A stretch of DNA of 30,870 bases, from contig BFEA01000493.1 of NCBI GenBank assembly GCA_003427395.1, forward strand, positions 880,446 through 911,315. The letters run 5' to 3'. How positions within the stretch are numbered: the stretch's first letter is position 1; every line of letters starts with the position of its first letter. The notes below the pieces were generated by a model. That model had not been told where the DNA came from. It saw nothing but the letters and a program-made list of their open reading frames with translations, and did not search any database. This document shows, piece after piece, positions 20,801 to 30,102 of the stretch. A program made the position numbers and the translations under genes. The stretch comes from Chara braunii. Its lineage: Eukaryota > Streptophyta > Charophyceae > Charales > Characeae.

Positions 20801-21593
20801 GGAGTATAGTATATGCTTAAAAAATGCAAAAACCTAATGGAAAGTGGATGTGCATTTTGTTTGATCAAACTAATATACACAGGACCATCATCGAATAATC
20901 ACAGAAACACATTGATTAATTGTTTAAGTGGTCCATGGAGACGAAAAAAAGTATATAAACTATTGCTTGACGATTTATTTGTCATGTTGGCTAAATTCGG
21001 TTCGATCACGGGCAAATAACAACGTGGAACTTTAAAGGGAATATTTGCTTCGATATCAAGAAGGAAATTTGCATTTAATATCAAACGAAGATTAATATTT
21101 AAAACTTCAAATGTCACACAAATTAACTTAAAACAAATTCGAAACGGAACATTCGATGTTATACATGGAAGCATAGAGAATCTCAACCTGACAAAAAATA
21201 TGATTTCACGCATGAGAGTCACCTTTAAAAAAATAAAAAACAGTTGGTGAAATCTTGCATAATCATAGGCAAGCAATAGAGATACTACCTGCTTGGAATG
21301 CGCAAAGAGTCAGCTCTCAAAAATAGAATTGCATGTTGAGTGTCGACTAAGTCACATTGAACAAAACGAACTCGTATGAAATGCAAATAACGTACCTTAC
21401 ATGAATGCACACACTGGAAAATAGATAGTAGAAAAAATCATAGTACAGACCATATCCATCATACCACTGAAAATGAGAGTTCCAGATGGAGTATATGTGG
21501 ATTTGTCCTAGTGTGTGATATCAACATCAGCGACAGACAATATCTGGATGTCTCGAAAGTATGGTAAATAAAGAACAAACTGAATATATATAT
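20801..21593 (+). pseudogene. PLE region between GIY-YIG and RT, decayed
   Basis: The frame of the 20444 segment continues past stops as KVYKLLLDDLFVMLAKFG, then GTLKGIFASISRRKFAF and LTKNMISRMRVTFKK, ending near 21240. After that, broken pieces such as KMRVPDGVYVDL lead toward the RT. No motif recognised; by position it should be the RT N-terminal extension. It ends at the MITE insertion. Confidence 0.45.
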
Positions 21594-22150
21594 ATTATCA
21601 CCTAGGTAGCATGGGTTATCTGGCCGGATAATCTGGTCAGATTATCAGGCCGAATGATCGGGGGGTAGGATTATCCAAAAATCCGGATGATTAAAAAACG
21701 TGGTCTTAAAAAATAAAAAATAAAATAATAATGATATTGCGCATGCAAAATACAATAGAACTACGTTCCTATTTCATGAAAAGCTTGATAGAGCCTGGAA
21801 GGGTTCAAAGGGGATAAGATAGGGAATAAAGGGGTTTAGAGGGGGGATGCTTAATTCATTCTACAAATTTTTATCTAAATATTATTTTCTTGTTCTGTTT
21901 TTATTTTTTATCTTCATATCTGTTGAGTAATCAAAGATGGCCTCAAGCCAAAAGTTTTTCATATAATTGTTATGAACAACATAATTTTTTTTCAGATTTT
22001 TTTGAATTTTTGCTTTTCGGTAAAAAAAAAATATTTTGCGCAGGGCCGGATTTTCCATATCCGGAATTAATCCGGAAATTTCATCCGGATTGAAAAAATC
22101 CGAATAAAATCGGTCTGCCAGATATCCGGATTTGCTACTTAGATTATCAC
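21594..22150. mobile_element. MITE (hAT-like) with 8-bp target duplication
   Basis: A 541-base insert (21602-22142) flanked by ATTATCAC at 21594-21601 and 22143-22150. The ends are imperfect inverted repeats: CTAGGTAGCA on the left, CTAAGTAGCA as reverse complement on the right, each followed within about 20 bases by ATCTGGC. The interior near both ends is full of short CCGGAT/GGATAATC palindromic words, as in many plant hAT-type ends. There is no transposase frame. The duplication could be read as 9 bp (ATTATCACC), which would suit a MULE instead. Removing it joins the pre-RT segment directly to the PMDKNLG motif. Confidence 0.8.
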
Positions 22151-22152
22151 CC

Positions 22153-23133
22153 ATGGACAAAAATCTTGGTAAGACATATATTGAATGCCTGAGGATGTGG
22201 TTTGAAAAAACCAGATCCGTTTTCTTAGAATCTGCACACTACGAGGTCATCCAACAAGCAAAACACACATATCACGCATGTGGGCTTGGAAGAGTTGCAA
22301 AGTGGGATGATATTGGATCATATGAAAATGCGTACACAATAAAAAAAAACAAAGATGTTTCAAGAAGACGTCAAATTGTCCCAACATATAATGAACCATC
22401 GCGTCAGGCATCAAAGATCTTCTCCAGAGCCTTGAATTTCTTATGTAAAACGTGACAATTACGGTTCGATCTATAGGGTACAAACCAACTGGTTCCGAGA
22501 CTTAAAGAATGCAACAAAACGGCAACACTCACGTATGGACAGGAGGCCATCGTACTATGTTCAACTTACGACGTGAAAGATATGTTATCCAACCTATATC
22601 ACACACATGAATGTCGTGCAGTTGATACTAAGTATAGCAAGAGAAAAAAAAAAAAACTCTTCTATGGTACAGAATGAGAGAAAAATATATGAATTTCGAA
22701 AAAACGAATGAAACATATGGATGGAAAACAGTGAAAATTAAGATATTATGTGACCTTCTATAGTTCGATATTCAACATGCGTACTTCAAAGCACAAGGCA
22801 CACTACTTCGATAAGTCAAAGGTGTACCTATGGGAAAACGATCTAGCCCACCGATCGCAAACATGGTTTGCGCTTATGATGAGCGAAAATGACGTTCTCA
22901 AATCGACATAGATAACAAATTCCTTCATGGGATGAGGTTCGTCAATGATGTAATGATTGTAATTACGCAAATCGAAACAACATGAAAAAAGAAGAAGTAT
23001 GTTTCAATTAATTCATGAACTGTTATCACTCTTCACTAAAATTGAAATCCACATCAGATATGCATAGTACAAAATGGATTTACTTAGAGACGAAAATCAC
23101 AAGGATGGATCGCGAACCCCTCCTAAAACTTAG
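22153..23133 (+). pseudogene. PLE reverse transcriptase domain (broken)
   Basis: Motifs of the Penelope/telomerase-related RT group appear in order. MDKNLG at 22153, equivalent to the DKN segment before the fingers; RRQIVPTYNEPSRQASKIF (22366-22422), equivalent to the RPIV...S...SK region; STYDVKDMLSNLYH with the motif A Asp at 22570-22572; then in another frame KGVPMGKRSSPPIANMV (22818-22874), motif B; MRFVNDVMIVI (22932-22964), motif C, where FVND replaces the usual xxDD; and WIYLETKITRM near 23070-23110. Stops at 22453 and 22471 and a frame change near an A tract at 22646-22656 disable it. It ends exactly where the right direct repeat starts. Confidence 0.78.
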
Positions 23134-23268
23134 AGCCCCAATATATGACAACACCAAACAACGAGGTCCTGTTTCGGCCTCGCTCTCCGTCCTCAAATCC
23201 AACGCGCCCCAACAATGCATCTCAGATCTTGGATCAGCGAGTTGGGTGCCCCCAGTACCATTGTCAAG

Positions 23269-23334
<66 letters not shown>

Positions 23335-23897
23335 TCGGTCTATCCGTCATTTCAGGATTGTTGGTTCCGTGAATACGAAAGTATTGACAATCATCGACTC
23401 TTTCCACAGATGGTAACCAATACATACGACATGAAAGATTTGTCTGTCGTACTTGGAATGATATTGGACTGAACTTAAATTGTTGGAATATCCCCGGAAG
23501 ACAATACGTTCGGCGATTCTGACCTTCATCAGGAACTGTACAAACAACAAAGTGCGACGTATTTTCTTAGAATTTATTGACAAACAAGAATGCGTCGAAA
23601 AACTAAACAATGAAGACAACACAAAAACAAGGAGCAAAAAATATATAACAGTTGAACGCTCCCTCAGACAAAAACATATAAAGGAGAAAAACAATCGAAG
23701 TACCTAAGGTTGGTATACAAATATGATAAGAGGTACCTCTTCTCATATATCAAGGAAATTGCACAACGTCTTCGTCGGAATCTAAGTGACTAGGCCACAC
23801 ACAATTTTTCGTAAGTTATGAATATAAGAACATAAAAAACATTATGACTCCAATACAGGGATCTCCGAATACATTAAGCAAATCGTTCTTCAGACTC
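23134..23897 (+). repeat. PLE pseudo-LTR-like direct repeat, right copy
   Basis: Copy of 16483-17478 without the long CT expansion (CT at 23273-23330 only). It follows the RT remnant directly, so it is the PLE 3' region. It stops about 20 bases into the first AT-rich tandem unit and is replaced there by the 160-base tandem array. Confidence 0.85.
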
Positions 23898-23911
23898 GGA
23901 GGTATCTTTCG

Positions 23912-24800
23912 AAAAGGACAGGTCCCCTTTCCCGTGGTCGCCTCCGACAGACTCTACACCGAGTCAACTCGGTCAGAAGCAGCTTTTGGACAGGTCCCCT
24001 TTCGTAGCTTTGAGCCGACTTGGGAAAAACAGCTTTTGAACCAGACAGACAGAAACAGTTTTCGAGACGGACAGGTCCCCTCCCGTGGTTGACGCCGATA
24101 GACTCAACAGGCGCGACACCGAGCCAACTCGGACCGAAGCAGCTTTCAGACATGTCCCCTTTTCGTAACTTCGAGCCGACTCGAACAAAACAGCTTTGAA
24201 CCAGAGAGACACAAACTGCTTTCGAGACACTTGAGTTCCCTCTCGTGGACGTCGCCAACAGACTCAACAAAACATAACACCGAGCCGAATTGGACAGAGG
24301 CAGTTCTCAGACAGGTCCCTTTTTCGTAACTTCGAGCCGACTCAGACAAAATAGCTTTCGAACCAGACAGGCAGAAACTGCTCTTGAGACAGACAAGTTC
24401 CCTCTCGTGGCTGACGCCGACAGACTCAACGGAACATAACACCGAGCAGAATCGGACCGAGGCAGTTCTCAGACAGGTCCCTTTTTCGTAACTTCGAGCC
24501 GACTCAGACAAAACAGCTTTCGAACAAGACAGGCAGAAACTGCTCTTGAGACAGACAAGTTCCCTCTCGTGGTTGACGCCGACAGACTCCACAAACATAA
24601 CACCGAGCCGATCCTGACAGCACATCTAGATGTGTATAAGAGACAGAGACAGACAGAAACAGTTTTCGAGACGGACAGGTCCCCTCCCGTGGTTGACGCC
24701 GACAGACTCCACAAACATAACACCGAGCCGATCCTGACAGAAAAAGCTTTCGAAATAGACCGATTCCTTCTCGCGTGGCCGCCTCAGACAGGCTCAACAG
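23912..24800. repeat. Tandem satellite-like array, period about 160 bp
   Basis: The CGTGG-TGACGCC-GACAGACTC block recurs near 23931, 24082, 24242, 24403, 24566, 24686 and 24771. Inside most units a second block repeats, AACTTCGAGCCGACTC followed by AACAGCTTTCGAACC. Spacings are 151-163 except around the adapter remnant, where it drops to 120 and 85. A long minus-strand open frame across the array is a by-product of the repeat. Confidence 0.88.
24621..24646 (+). other. Nextera mate-pair junction adapter remnant (assembly artefact)
   Basis: Bases 24628-24646 are exactly AGATGTGTATAAGAGACAG, the 19-base Tn5 mosaic end used in Nextera libraries. The seven bases before it, CACATCT, are the end of the reverse-complement mosaic end, so this is 26 bases of the 38-base circularisation junction. 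The same 50 bases (24571-24620 and 24691-24740) flank it at a spacing of 120, showing a read-through chimera built into a tandem repeat. In translation it gives the familiar artefact peptide DVYKRQ. It is not biological. Confidence 0.96.
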
Positions 24801-24950
24801 AGTGAAGTTCCAACCCTCCCTTCTCCGTTGTCACCACCCAGACGACGACCGCCAGCTACAACGCACGGCAACGGTAGTACGGTAAGTTCCCCCCCCCCCT
24901 TGGTGGTACGTCAGCGAAGCCGGGCACGGGTCCGCGCACCTTCGTCCTCC

Positions 24951-24992
24951 TCTCTCTCTCTCCCTCTCTCTTTCTCTCTTTCTCTTTCCCCC

Positions 24993-25026
<34 letters not shown>

Positions 25027-25062
25027 GTTCCCCCTCTCTCTCCCCCTCTCCCTCTCTCTCTC
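24951..25062 (+). repeat. CT-rich low-complexity tract
   Basis: Imperfect CT repeat with CCC and TTT interruptions, ending where the duplicated segment at 25076 begins. Confidence 0.9.
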
Positions 25063-25075
25063 GCCAGCTGGCTTG

Positions 25076-25154
25076 CTTGCTTGCCTATGTGGGTACGCGT
25101 CATGACTTCGCAATTTTGCCTCTTCTTCGACGAGTGGTGAGGCTCAATGAAGTT
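25076..25154 (+). repeat. Short direct repeat after CT tract, copy 1
   Basis: Contains CTATGTGGGTACGCGTCA, GACTTCGCAATTT and CTCTTCTTCGACGAGTG. It is repeated at 25496-25580, and in both cases it begins immediately after a CT tract. Confidence 0.85.
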
Positions 25155-25287
25155 GCGAGAAGACGTTTGCGTGCCTGAAGCATGTTCCTAATCATCAGAT
25201 CGGCAATGGTAGCAACCTCGGACGCAGGTTAACCAGTTGAGCGGCCTAGAGACTCTAGAACCGACTCCTAACCATGCAGTGCTCTAC

Positions 25288-25312
25288 CTCTCTCCCTCTC
25301 TCTTTCTCTCCT

Positions 25313-25404
<92 letters not shown>

Positions 25405-25405
25405 N

Positions 25406-25496
<91 letters not shown>
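25288..25496 (+). repeat. CT microsatellite
   Basis: About 200 bases of nearly pure CT with one N at 25405. Confidence 0.97.
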
Positions 25497-25580
25497 GCTC
25501 GCTTGCTCGCTTACCTATGTGGGTATGCGTCACGACTTCGCAATTTCTCCTCTTCTTCGACGAGTGTTGAGGCTCGATGA
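25496..25580 (+). repeat. Short direct repeat after CT tract, copy 2
   Basis: Matches 25076-25154 with scattered differences; offset about 420. Together with the CT tracts it forms a duplicated CT-plus-tail unit. Confidence 0.85.
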
Positions 25581-26310
25581 AGTCTCTCTCTCGCTTTCTT
25601 GCTCTCCCTTCTCTCTCTCTTCTCGCTGGCACCGGCCGATTGTCCCCCTTCGCGGGCAGCCTCGCCGACACTCTCTCGTTACGACTATGGAAAACTCTTC
25701 GTCGAAGCACACCGAAATGCACGATCTCACGTGCCCCTACCTCTTCACCTCCGAAGCGCTCGGGTCGCCTCCATGCGTGCGTGATCCAGCCGCCCCGCTC
25801 CTCCCGCGTGCAACCTCAGGTGCCGACCAGCTCCCGAGAAGGCCGCCCGCGGACGTCTGTCCTGTGCGTTACCGCGTGCGCCGAACGCGTCCGCGGGTGT
25901 AGGTGTCCCTCTTGCGTACGCTCGTCCGTTCTATGCGTCGGTGCTCCCCCTCCTTCCTCCTCTTGCTCCCCCTCTCTCTCTGTCTCCACACCCACAAACC
26001 GTCTCAGCCGTGACGAGCGTTTTTCCGGGCGCTCGACCCGTACGTAAAAAAAACCCTCGTGCACGCCCCAACTCCCTCGCTTTCACTCTCTTTACACTTT
26101 TTTTTCCCCCTCCGCGGATCCTTCCCTTCTTCAGTCTCTGCCAATCCCACCGCTCGACTTTCCCTCCTTACTAGCTTCGTCAAGTTTTTCATTCCCCGCT
26201 GACCACCTCAAAATTTTATATTTTCCTGTTTCCCGCTCATTCCCTGGTCCATGCCCGTACTTCCCTCGCGATCCCCCCTTCCCTTCTTTACACTCGCGCG
26301 CTCCCGTTAC
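25581..26310. other. Pyrimidine-rich stretch, no gene supported
   Basis: Strong C/T bias on the plus strand. An open frame from 25577 to 26047 reads Ser/Pro/Arg-rich protein with no domain and is open in the neighbouring frame as well, so I treat it as compositional. Nothing else recognised. Confidence 0.5.
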
Positions 26311-26828
26311 CCGACTTGCAAGACGCCCAAGTCCAAATTTTCCCTATAATTTCCTTTTTCCCACTTCCTTTCTCATTCCTTCATCCGTCCTTGCCCTCTC
26401 TCCCACTCGTCATCCCTTTCCTTACTCTTCTGCCAATAGGATCCTTCCTTCCCTCAATCGTTGGATCGGTTTATCGCGGCAGCGATCTGTTACCTCCCCT
26501 GGCTCGTTGCTGCTTCGCGCGCCACTACCTTGCGACGGTTATCAAGAAGCCCGTAGCGTGAGCACCCCCTGTTTCCCGACTTGCAAGACGCCCAAGTCCA
26601 AAATTTTCCTAAAGTTTCCTCTTTCCCGCTTCCTTTCTCATTCCTTCATCCGTCCTTGCCTTCTCTCCCACTCGTCGTCCTTTTCCTTACTCTTCTGCCA
26701 ATAGGATCCTTCCTTCCCTCAATCGCTGGATCGATTTATCGCGGCAGCGATCTGTTACCTCCCCTGGCTCATTGCTGCTCCGCGCGCCACTACCTTTCGG
26801 AGGTTATCAAGAAGCCCGTAGCGTGAGC
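26311..26828 (+). repeat. Tandem duplication, period 265 bp
   Basis: Copy 1 spans about 26311-26563 and copy 2 26576-26828, both opening CCGACTTGCAAGACGCCCAA and closing AAGAAGCCCGTAGCGTGAGC, with few differences. Frames across them are open in both copies, but the product is Ser/Leu/Pro-rich without a domain. Confidence 0.92.
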
Positions 26829-28110
26829 GCTCCGCACAACCGTTTTCCCCGCTCAGCTCGTCCGCTAGAGAGCCCCACCTCACCGATGCGTCGACTCCAT
26901 TACTCTGATACCCGATCACCCTCGCAGCTTCCTCGCCAACTCCTACCGTTCCTTGTTACTGGGTGCTCTACTCCTTTTCTCCTCCATTCAAGTGGTTTAG
27001 ACGTGGTCCCACCTCCCCTTAATGGCAGCCCGACTCGTTCGACTTCCCTTTTTCCCTAGCAGTCCCTCCTTCCTCAAGGCGGGTCCCACATGATCCCCCC
27101 TTCCGCTACCCCTTTCGAGCATATACATCAGGCCACCACTCTTCCTCGACATGCGTCACTTGTAAATCACCCAAAAAAAAAAAAAAACTCGACACGGCAT
27201 CTACTATCGTTCAAGAGGCAAGCCCTTGTCGCAAAAACCGCCCCCGTTGTAGATATGTTTCCGTCGTCTGGTCCAAACGTACCACTCCCAGCGTCGTGTT
27301 GCTTCTAGTGAGACTGGAGTAGCCCGGCAGCTCCTCGTGGTCGAACCCAGGTCCTCACAGGTTCCTTTTTCAAAGTCGGCTACCATCCCTTGAATCCTCG
27401 CTTTAGGTACTGAAACTCCGATCTTTCGGGATCTGCTCGAGCCTGCTCATGACCTCGGCACAAACAGTTACTCCAATCACTTGAAGGGTTAGTGAGCGGC
27501 TCCGGAAACTCAAAGTCACCACAACTTTTGCAATCATATGCATGCATTCATTAAAACCCACCAAAAAACAGCAAAGAAAGGCATAAAAAGTCTTTGATCC
27601 CAGAAGAACAGCCCCCGGCAGGTAGGCAGCCGCCCGACACCGTGGAATTCCATCACCGAGTACTGGCCCCGCACGCCCTGCGGAAATTGTCGGCAACGCG
27701 GCAACCGACGAGCCCTTGAAAACAGGAGGCCTAACCCAAATGCACGACGATAGATGCCACGTGGTTGCCCCCAAAGGCCCGACTCATCATAATCACACCC
27801 ATTCCGGGCAGACCCCTCCCCGAACCGCCGCCCCCAAAACAGACGAATCGGACGGCCTTAAATGCACCGCGCATGCCATCTGCCTTACGACCGGAAGCGA
27901 TCTGCCCCCTCAACCATATTGCACCCGTGCCCCTGAAACCCTGCCACAGGAGATCTCAGTTCTGACCTGGGACTCCACCCCCACTTTCCCAAAAATCCTT
28001 GGCACACCCTTTGTCGCACTTCCAGGCCCACATCCTACTCCGAACAGGAAGTCGCGCTGGGCGTGAGGTTCGGGCGTCACAACAGAATGAATGTCAAAGC
28101 CAGGGAGGTT
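26829..28110. other. Unassigned sequence, no gene supported
   Basis: About 1.3 kb with only short open frames, the longest 27403-27774 (minus) and 27716-28066 (plus), which overlap on opposite strands and show no domain. A 15-base A run lies at 27173-27187. A GGTTCGACC word on the minus strand near 27340 resembles a tRNA B box but has no matching A box. Confidence 0.4.
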
Positions 28111-28147
28111 AACGCTTAAGTAGCGTTGACTCGGGGTCTGAACCCCG
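28111..28147. repeat. Two adjacent perfect hairpins
   Basis: Arms AACGCT/AGCGTT around a 5-base loop (28111-28127), then four bases, then CGGGGT/ACCCCG around a 4-base loop (28132-28147). The second resembles a tRNA T arm on either strand but with a short loop. Function unknown; it may be the end of a transposable element. Confidence 0.5.
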
Positions 28148-28474
28148 GATGCTGCAACCTTTAGCCGTCAAGATCTTGATGCAAACGAAGGCCCAGATTG
28201 GCCTGAAACTGAATTCCCTTCGGCCTGGATGCTTGTCTGGGTACCTGCGCACAACAAGTGAGTGTATCCAACCAAGGGCCTGGGCGCGGTACCTTTGACT
28301 CTACAGTTGACTTTGACCCTTGACTTTCCTGGGTGCAGCATTTGGGCACACAGCCAAACGCGACAGACTCAGGCCTGGGCGTGTTCTGGTCACACAGCCC
28401 AGCGCAGACCAATTTTGGTCTGCGTTGCCTGGGGCTGAGTTCTGGCCCCAGACTACTTCTGAACAGGGTTACTG
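28148..28474. other. Unassigned sequence with a 22-base palindrome at 28403-28424
   Basis: No gene seen. CGCAGACCAA / TTGGTCTGCG form a perfect 10-pair inverted repeat around two T. GGGC/CCTGGG words are frequent. The stretch ends where the solo PLE 5' module begins. Confidence 0.5.
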
Positions 28475-28926
28475 CACGGAATACAAGGGTAACAAAAACA
28501 TTTCCAAAGAAATTCAATCGATATATTTATTGATTTATATTCGCAGAACAATTTTCGGGATGAACCTTTTGACACAACACGACCACGAGAACATCAACAG
28601 CAACGACGAGTACGCTACAGGGACAGAAGAACGCTGTGGATTTTTTGGAGAAGTGGAGTTTCGATGAAAGATGAACTACGGATGCATCTGAACAATGGGA
28701 GTTCAACGGCGCGACGATGACATGACGATGAGAGGAGACTGCAGGGACTAGGGTTCAGCTGAATGAGGAAGTACTTGGACCATAGGGTATATATACTGTT
28801 GATAATGGCTGAAATGATTACCTGAGCAGAGAGGTAGAAGGGTAATCGTGACCTTTTTTATCGCATGCCATTGACAGGACGTGTATTCTGTGAAAGTAAA
28901 GCCTCACACATGTTGTCCAATATTGC

Positions 28927-28930
<4 letters not shown>
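28475..28930 (+). repeat. Solo copy of the PLE 5' module
   Basis: Matches 18074-18489 almost end to end, including the TATATATA at 28789-28796. It carries one extra 40-base piece (28807-28846) bounded by TAAT on both sides. At ATATTGCAAGT the homology ends and a CT tract starts at once, so no PLE coding sequence follows. Confidence 0.9.
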
Positions 28931-29002
<72 letters not shown>

Positions 29003-29003
29003 G
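28931..29003 (+). repeat. CT microsatellite
   Basis: About 65 bases of pure CT followed by GTCTCTGTG. Confidence 0.96.
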
Positions 29004-29680
29004 TGGATTGTACTGACCGGTGAAGAGCCTTGAGCTGCTGATACACTGCAGGTGTCTTGAAGAAGAAGAAGGTCAGGTATGGCTGGCAGCAGACCTCCAG
29101 GTATGGCACCAGGTGAGTGGACTCCTCAATCATCACCTCGTCTCTCCTCTAACCTCTGCAGATCTACTGTGGCTCCTCTAACGTTTCTCCTCTACCTCCA
29201 CTATCGCTGGGCTGCGCAACTCAGCAGCCTGGTGGCAATGAATGTGCTCTCTGAACTACCTACCAAGTACTGGGCCGACCTCTCCTAAATAGTAAATACT
29301 ACTGGGGCACCACCACCCAAGGTTGGCCTCTATCCAGGCTGTCCGATCTCACTGAGATCCAGCAGAGTAGATGTGAGTCCATGGTCAAAACATAGACCCA
29401 GGCCTGAAAACGTGTTGCCTGGGACCCTGCTCAGGACCAGCCCCTCCCTCGCTGTCTCAGCAAGAGGGCCTGGAAGGAAAACAGCCTGGCAAAAGAAAAT
29501 CACTCACAGGCCCAGCCTCAAAACACGCTGGGCCAGAAAACATGCACCAGAGATCTAGATGAGACAAAGTCCTCGGAACTCATCCAGACCAGGACAAGGG
29601 TGGACTGGCGTCAAAAATACTGACAACCACACAGTATGCAGAGACCGAAATCAAAAGGAAACCGAATAAAACGGACTGGT
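29004..29680. other. Unassigned sequence, no gene supported
   Basis: A short frame at 29079-29288 starts ATGGCTGGC and contains GTGAGT near 29113 and CTCTGCAG at 29154-29161, which could be a tiny intron, but there is no domain and no further exon. GGGCCTGG/CCAGGC words resemble those at 28200-28440. Confidence 0.35.
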
Positions 29681-30060
29681 GTCAGTGGCCTAGCTCAGTT
29701 GGTGAGCCACACATGTGGCATTCAGGAAGTCCTGGGTTCAATTCCCATTGGCTTCATGTACCTACCTGGGCATACTTGGCACCCGCCATCTAGTTATAGA
29801 CCATTGCCCCCCCAATCGGCATTAAGCAGGTATTGCTAATGGTCGTAGGGGGAGGGGACCGGAGTGGAGGCACAGCGAGTGGCCACTCGGATGAAGCTCG
29901 GTCCTGATTGTATCGGCTCACCCCTGGTCAGTATCACCCACTTGCTGTAGCAGGTATTGCACCTGCTGCTGGGTTCAGCTCTTGCATGGTTCCTTGTTGG
30001 AGGCATGAACACAGACGTGGTTGCAACAGGTTCCTTATACAATACTACAATGGTAATAAG
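29681..30060 (+). mobile_element. tRNA-derived SINE-like unit
   Basis: The head carries an RNA polymerase III A box, TAGCTCAGTTGG at 29691-29702, inside a D-arm-like GCTC/GAGC stem, and a B box, GGTTCAATTCC at 29735-29745, inside a T-arm-like GGG/CCC stem. Anticodon and acceptor stems do not fold properly, so it is not a working tRNA gene. A body of about 300 bases follows, with no open frame, in which GCAGGTATTGC occurs twice. The 3' end (near ACAATGGTAATAAGAAAGG, about 30060) is a guess. tRNA-headed repeats of this size are typical SINEs. Confidence 0.6.
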
Positions 30061-30102
30061 AAAGGCCTGAAAGGACGTCCTGTGCAGATTTGGCAGGTCA
30101 TT

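Larger units (their letters stand above)
16483..23897 (+). mobile_element. Penelope-like retroelement with N-terminal GIY-YIG, pseudo-LTR flanked
   Basis: A plus-strand element: left direct repeat (16483-17478), tandem units, promoter and 5' leader (18074-18841), coding remnant (18842 to about 23133), then a right direct repeat (23134-23897). Penelope-like elements are known to occur with partial tandem copies that look like LTRs, to keep introns, and in the permuted group known from green algae and animals to carry GIY-YIG upstream of RT. All three features are visible here. The reading frame is broken repeatedly and a MITE sits inside. The outer limits are those of the direct repeats; the exact element ends are not known. 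Confidence 0.72.

Noticed and set aside
20899-21276. A minus-strand 125-codon frame rich in Phe and Leu.
   Set aside because: Shadow of the nearly open plus-strand PLE frame across 20813-21240.
24146-24625. A minus-strand 159-codon frame with repeated KSSFCLSGSKA blocks.
   Set aside because: It is the 160-base tandem array read in a frame that happens to lack stops; the unit length is not a multiple of three throughout.
23912-24800. Evenly spaced repeats considered as a CRISPR array.
   Set aside because: The whole unit repeats, including the would-be spacers, and the context is eukaryotic.
24569-24805. A small open frame containing the peptide DVYKRQ.
   Set aside because: The peptide is the translated Nextera mosaic end, so the frame is an artefact.
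25237-25722. Open frames of alternating Ser-Leu or Arg-Glu around CT tracts (also 16468-17204, 23015-23416 and 28858-29136).
   Set aside because: Dinucleotide repeats have no stops in these frames; there is no protein evidence.
27340-27400. tRNA B-box-like GGTTCGACC on the minus strand.
   Set aside because: No convincing A box or stem structure upstream.
27716-28066. A plus-strand 116-codon frame.
   Set aside because: No domain, no conserved pattern, and an overlapping open frame on the other strand; composition alone can explain it.
29079-29288. Possible exon-intron-exon with GTGAGT and CTCTGCAG.
   Set aside because: The intron would be under 50 bases and neither exon encodes anything recognisable.
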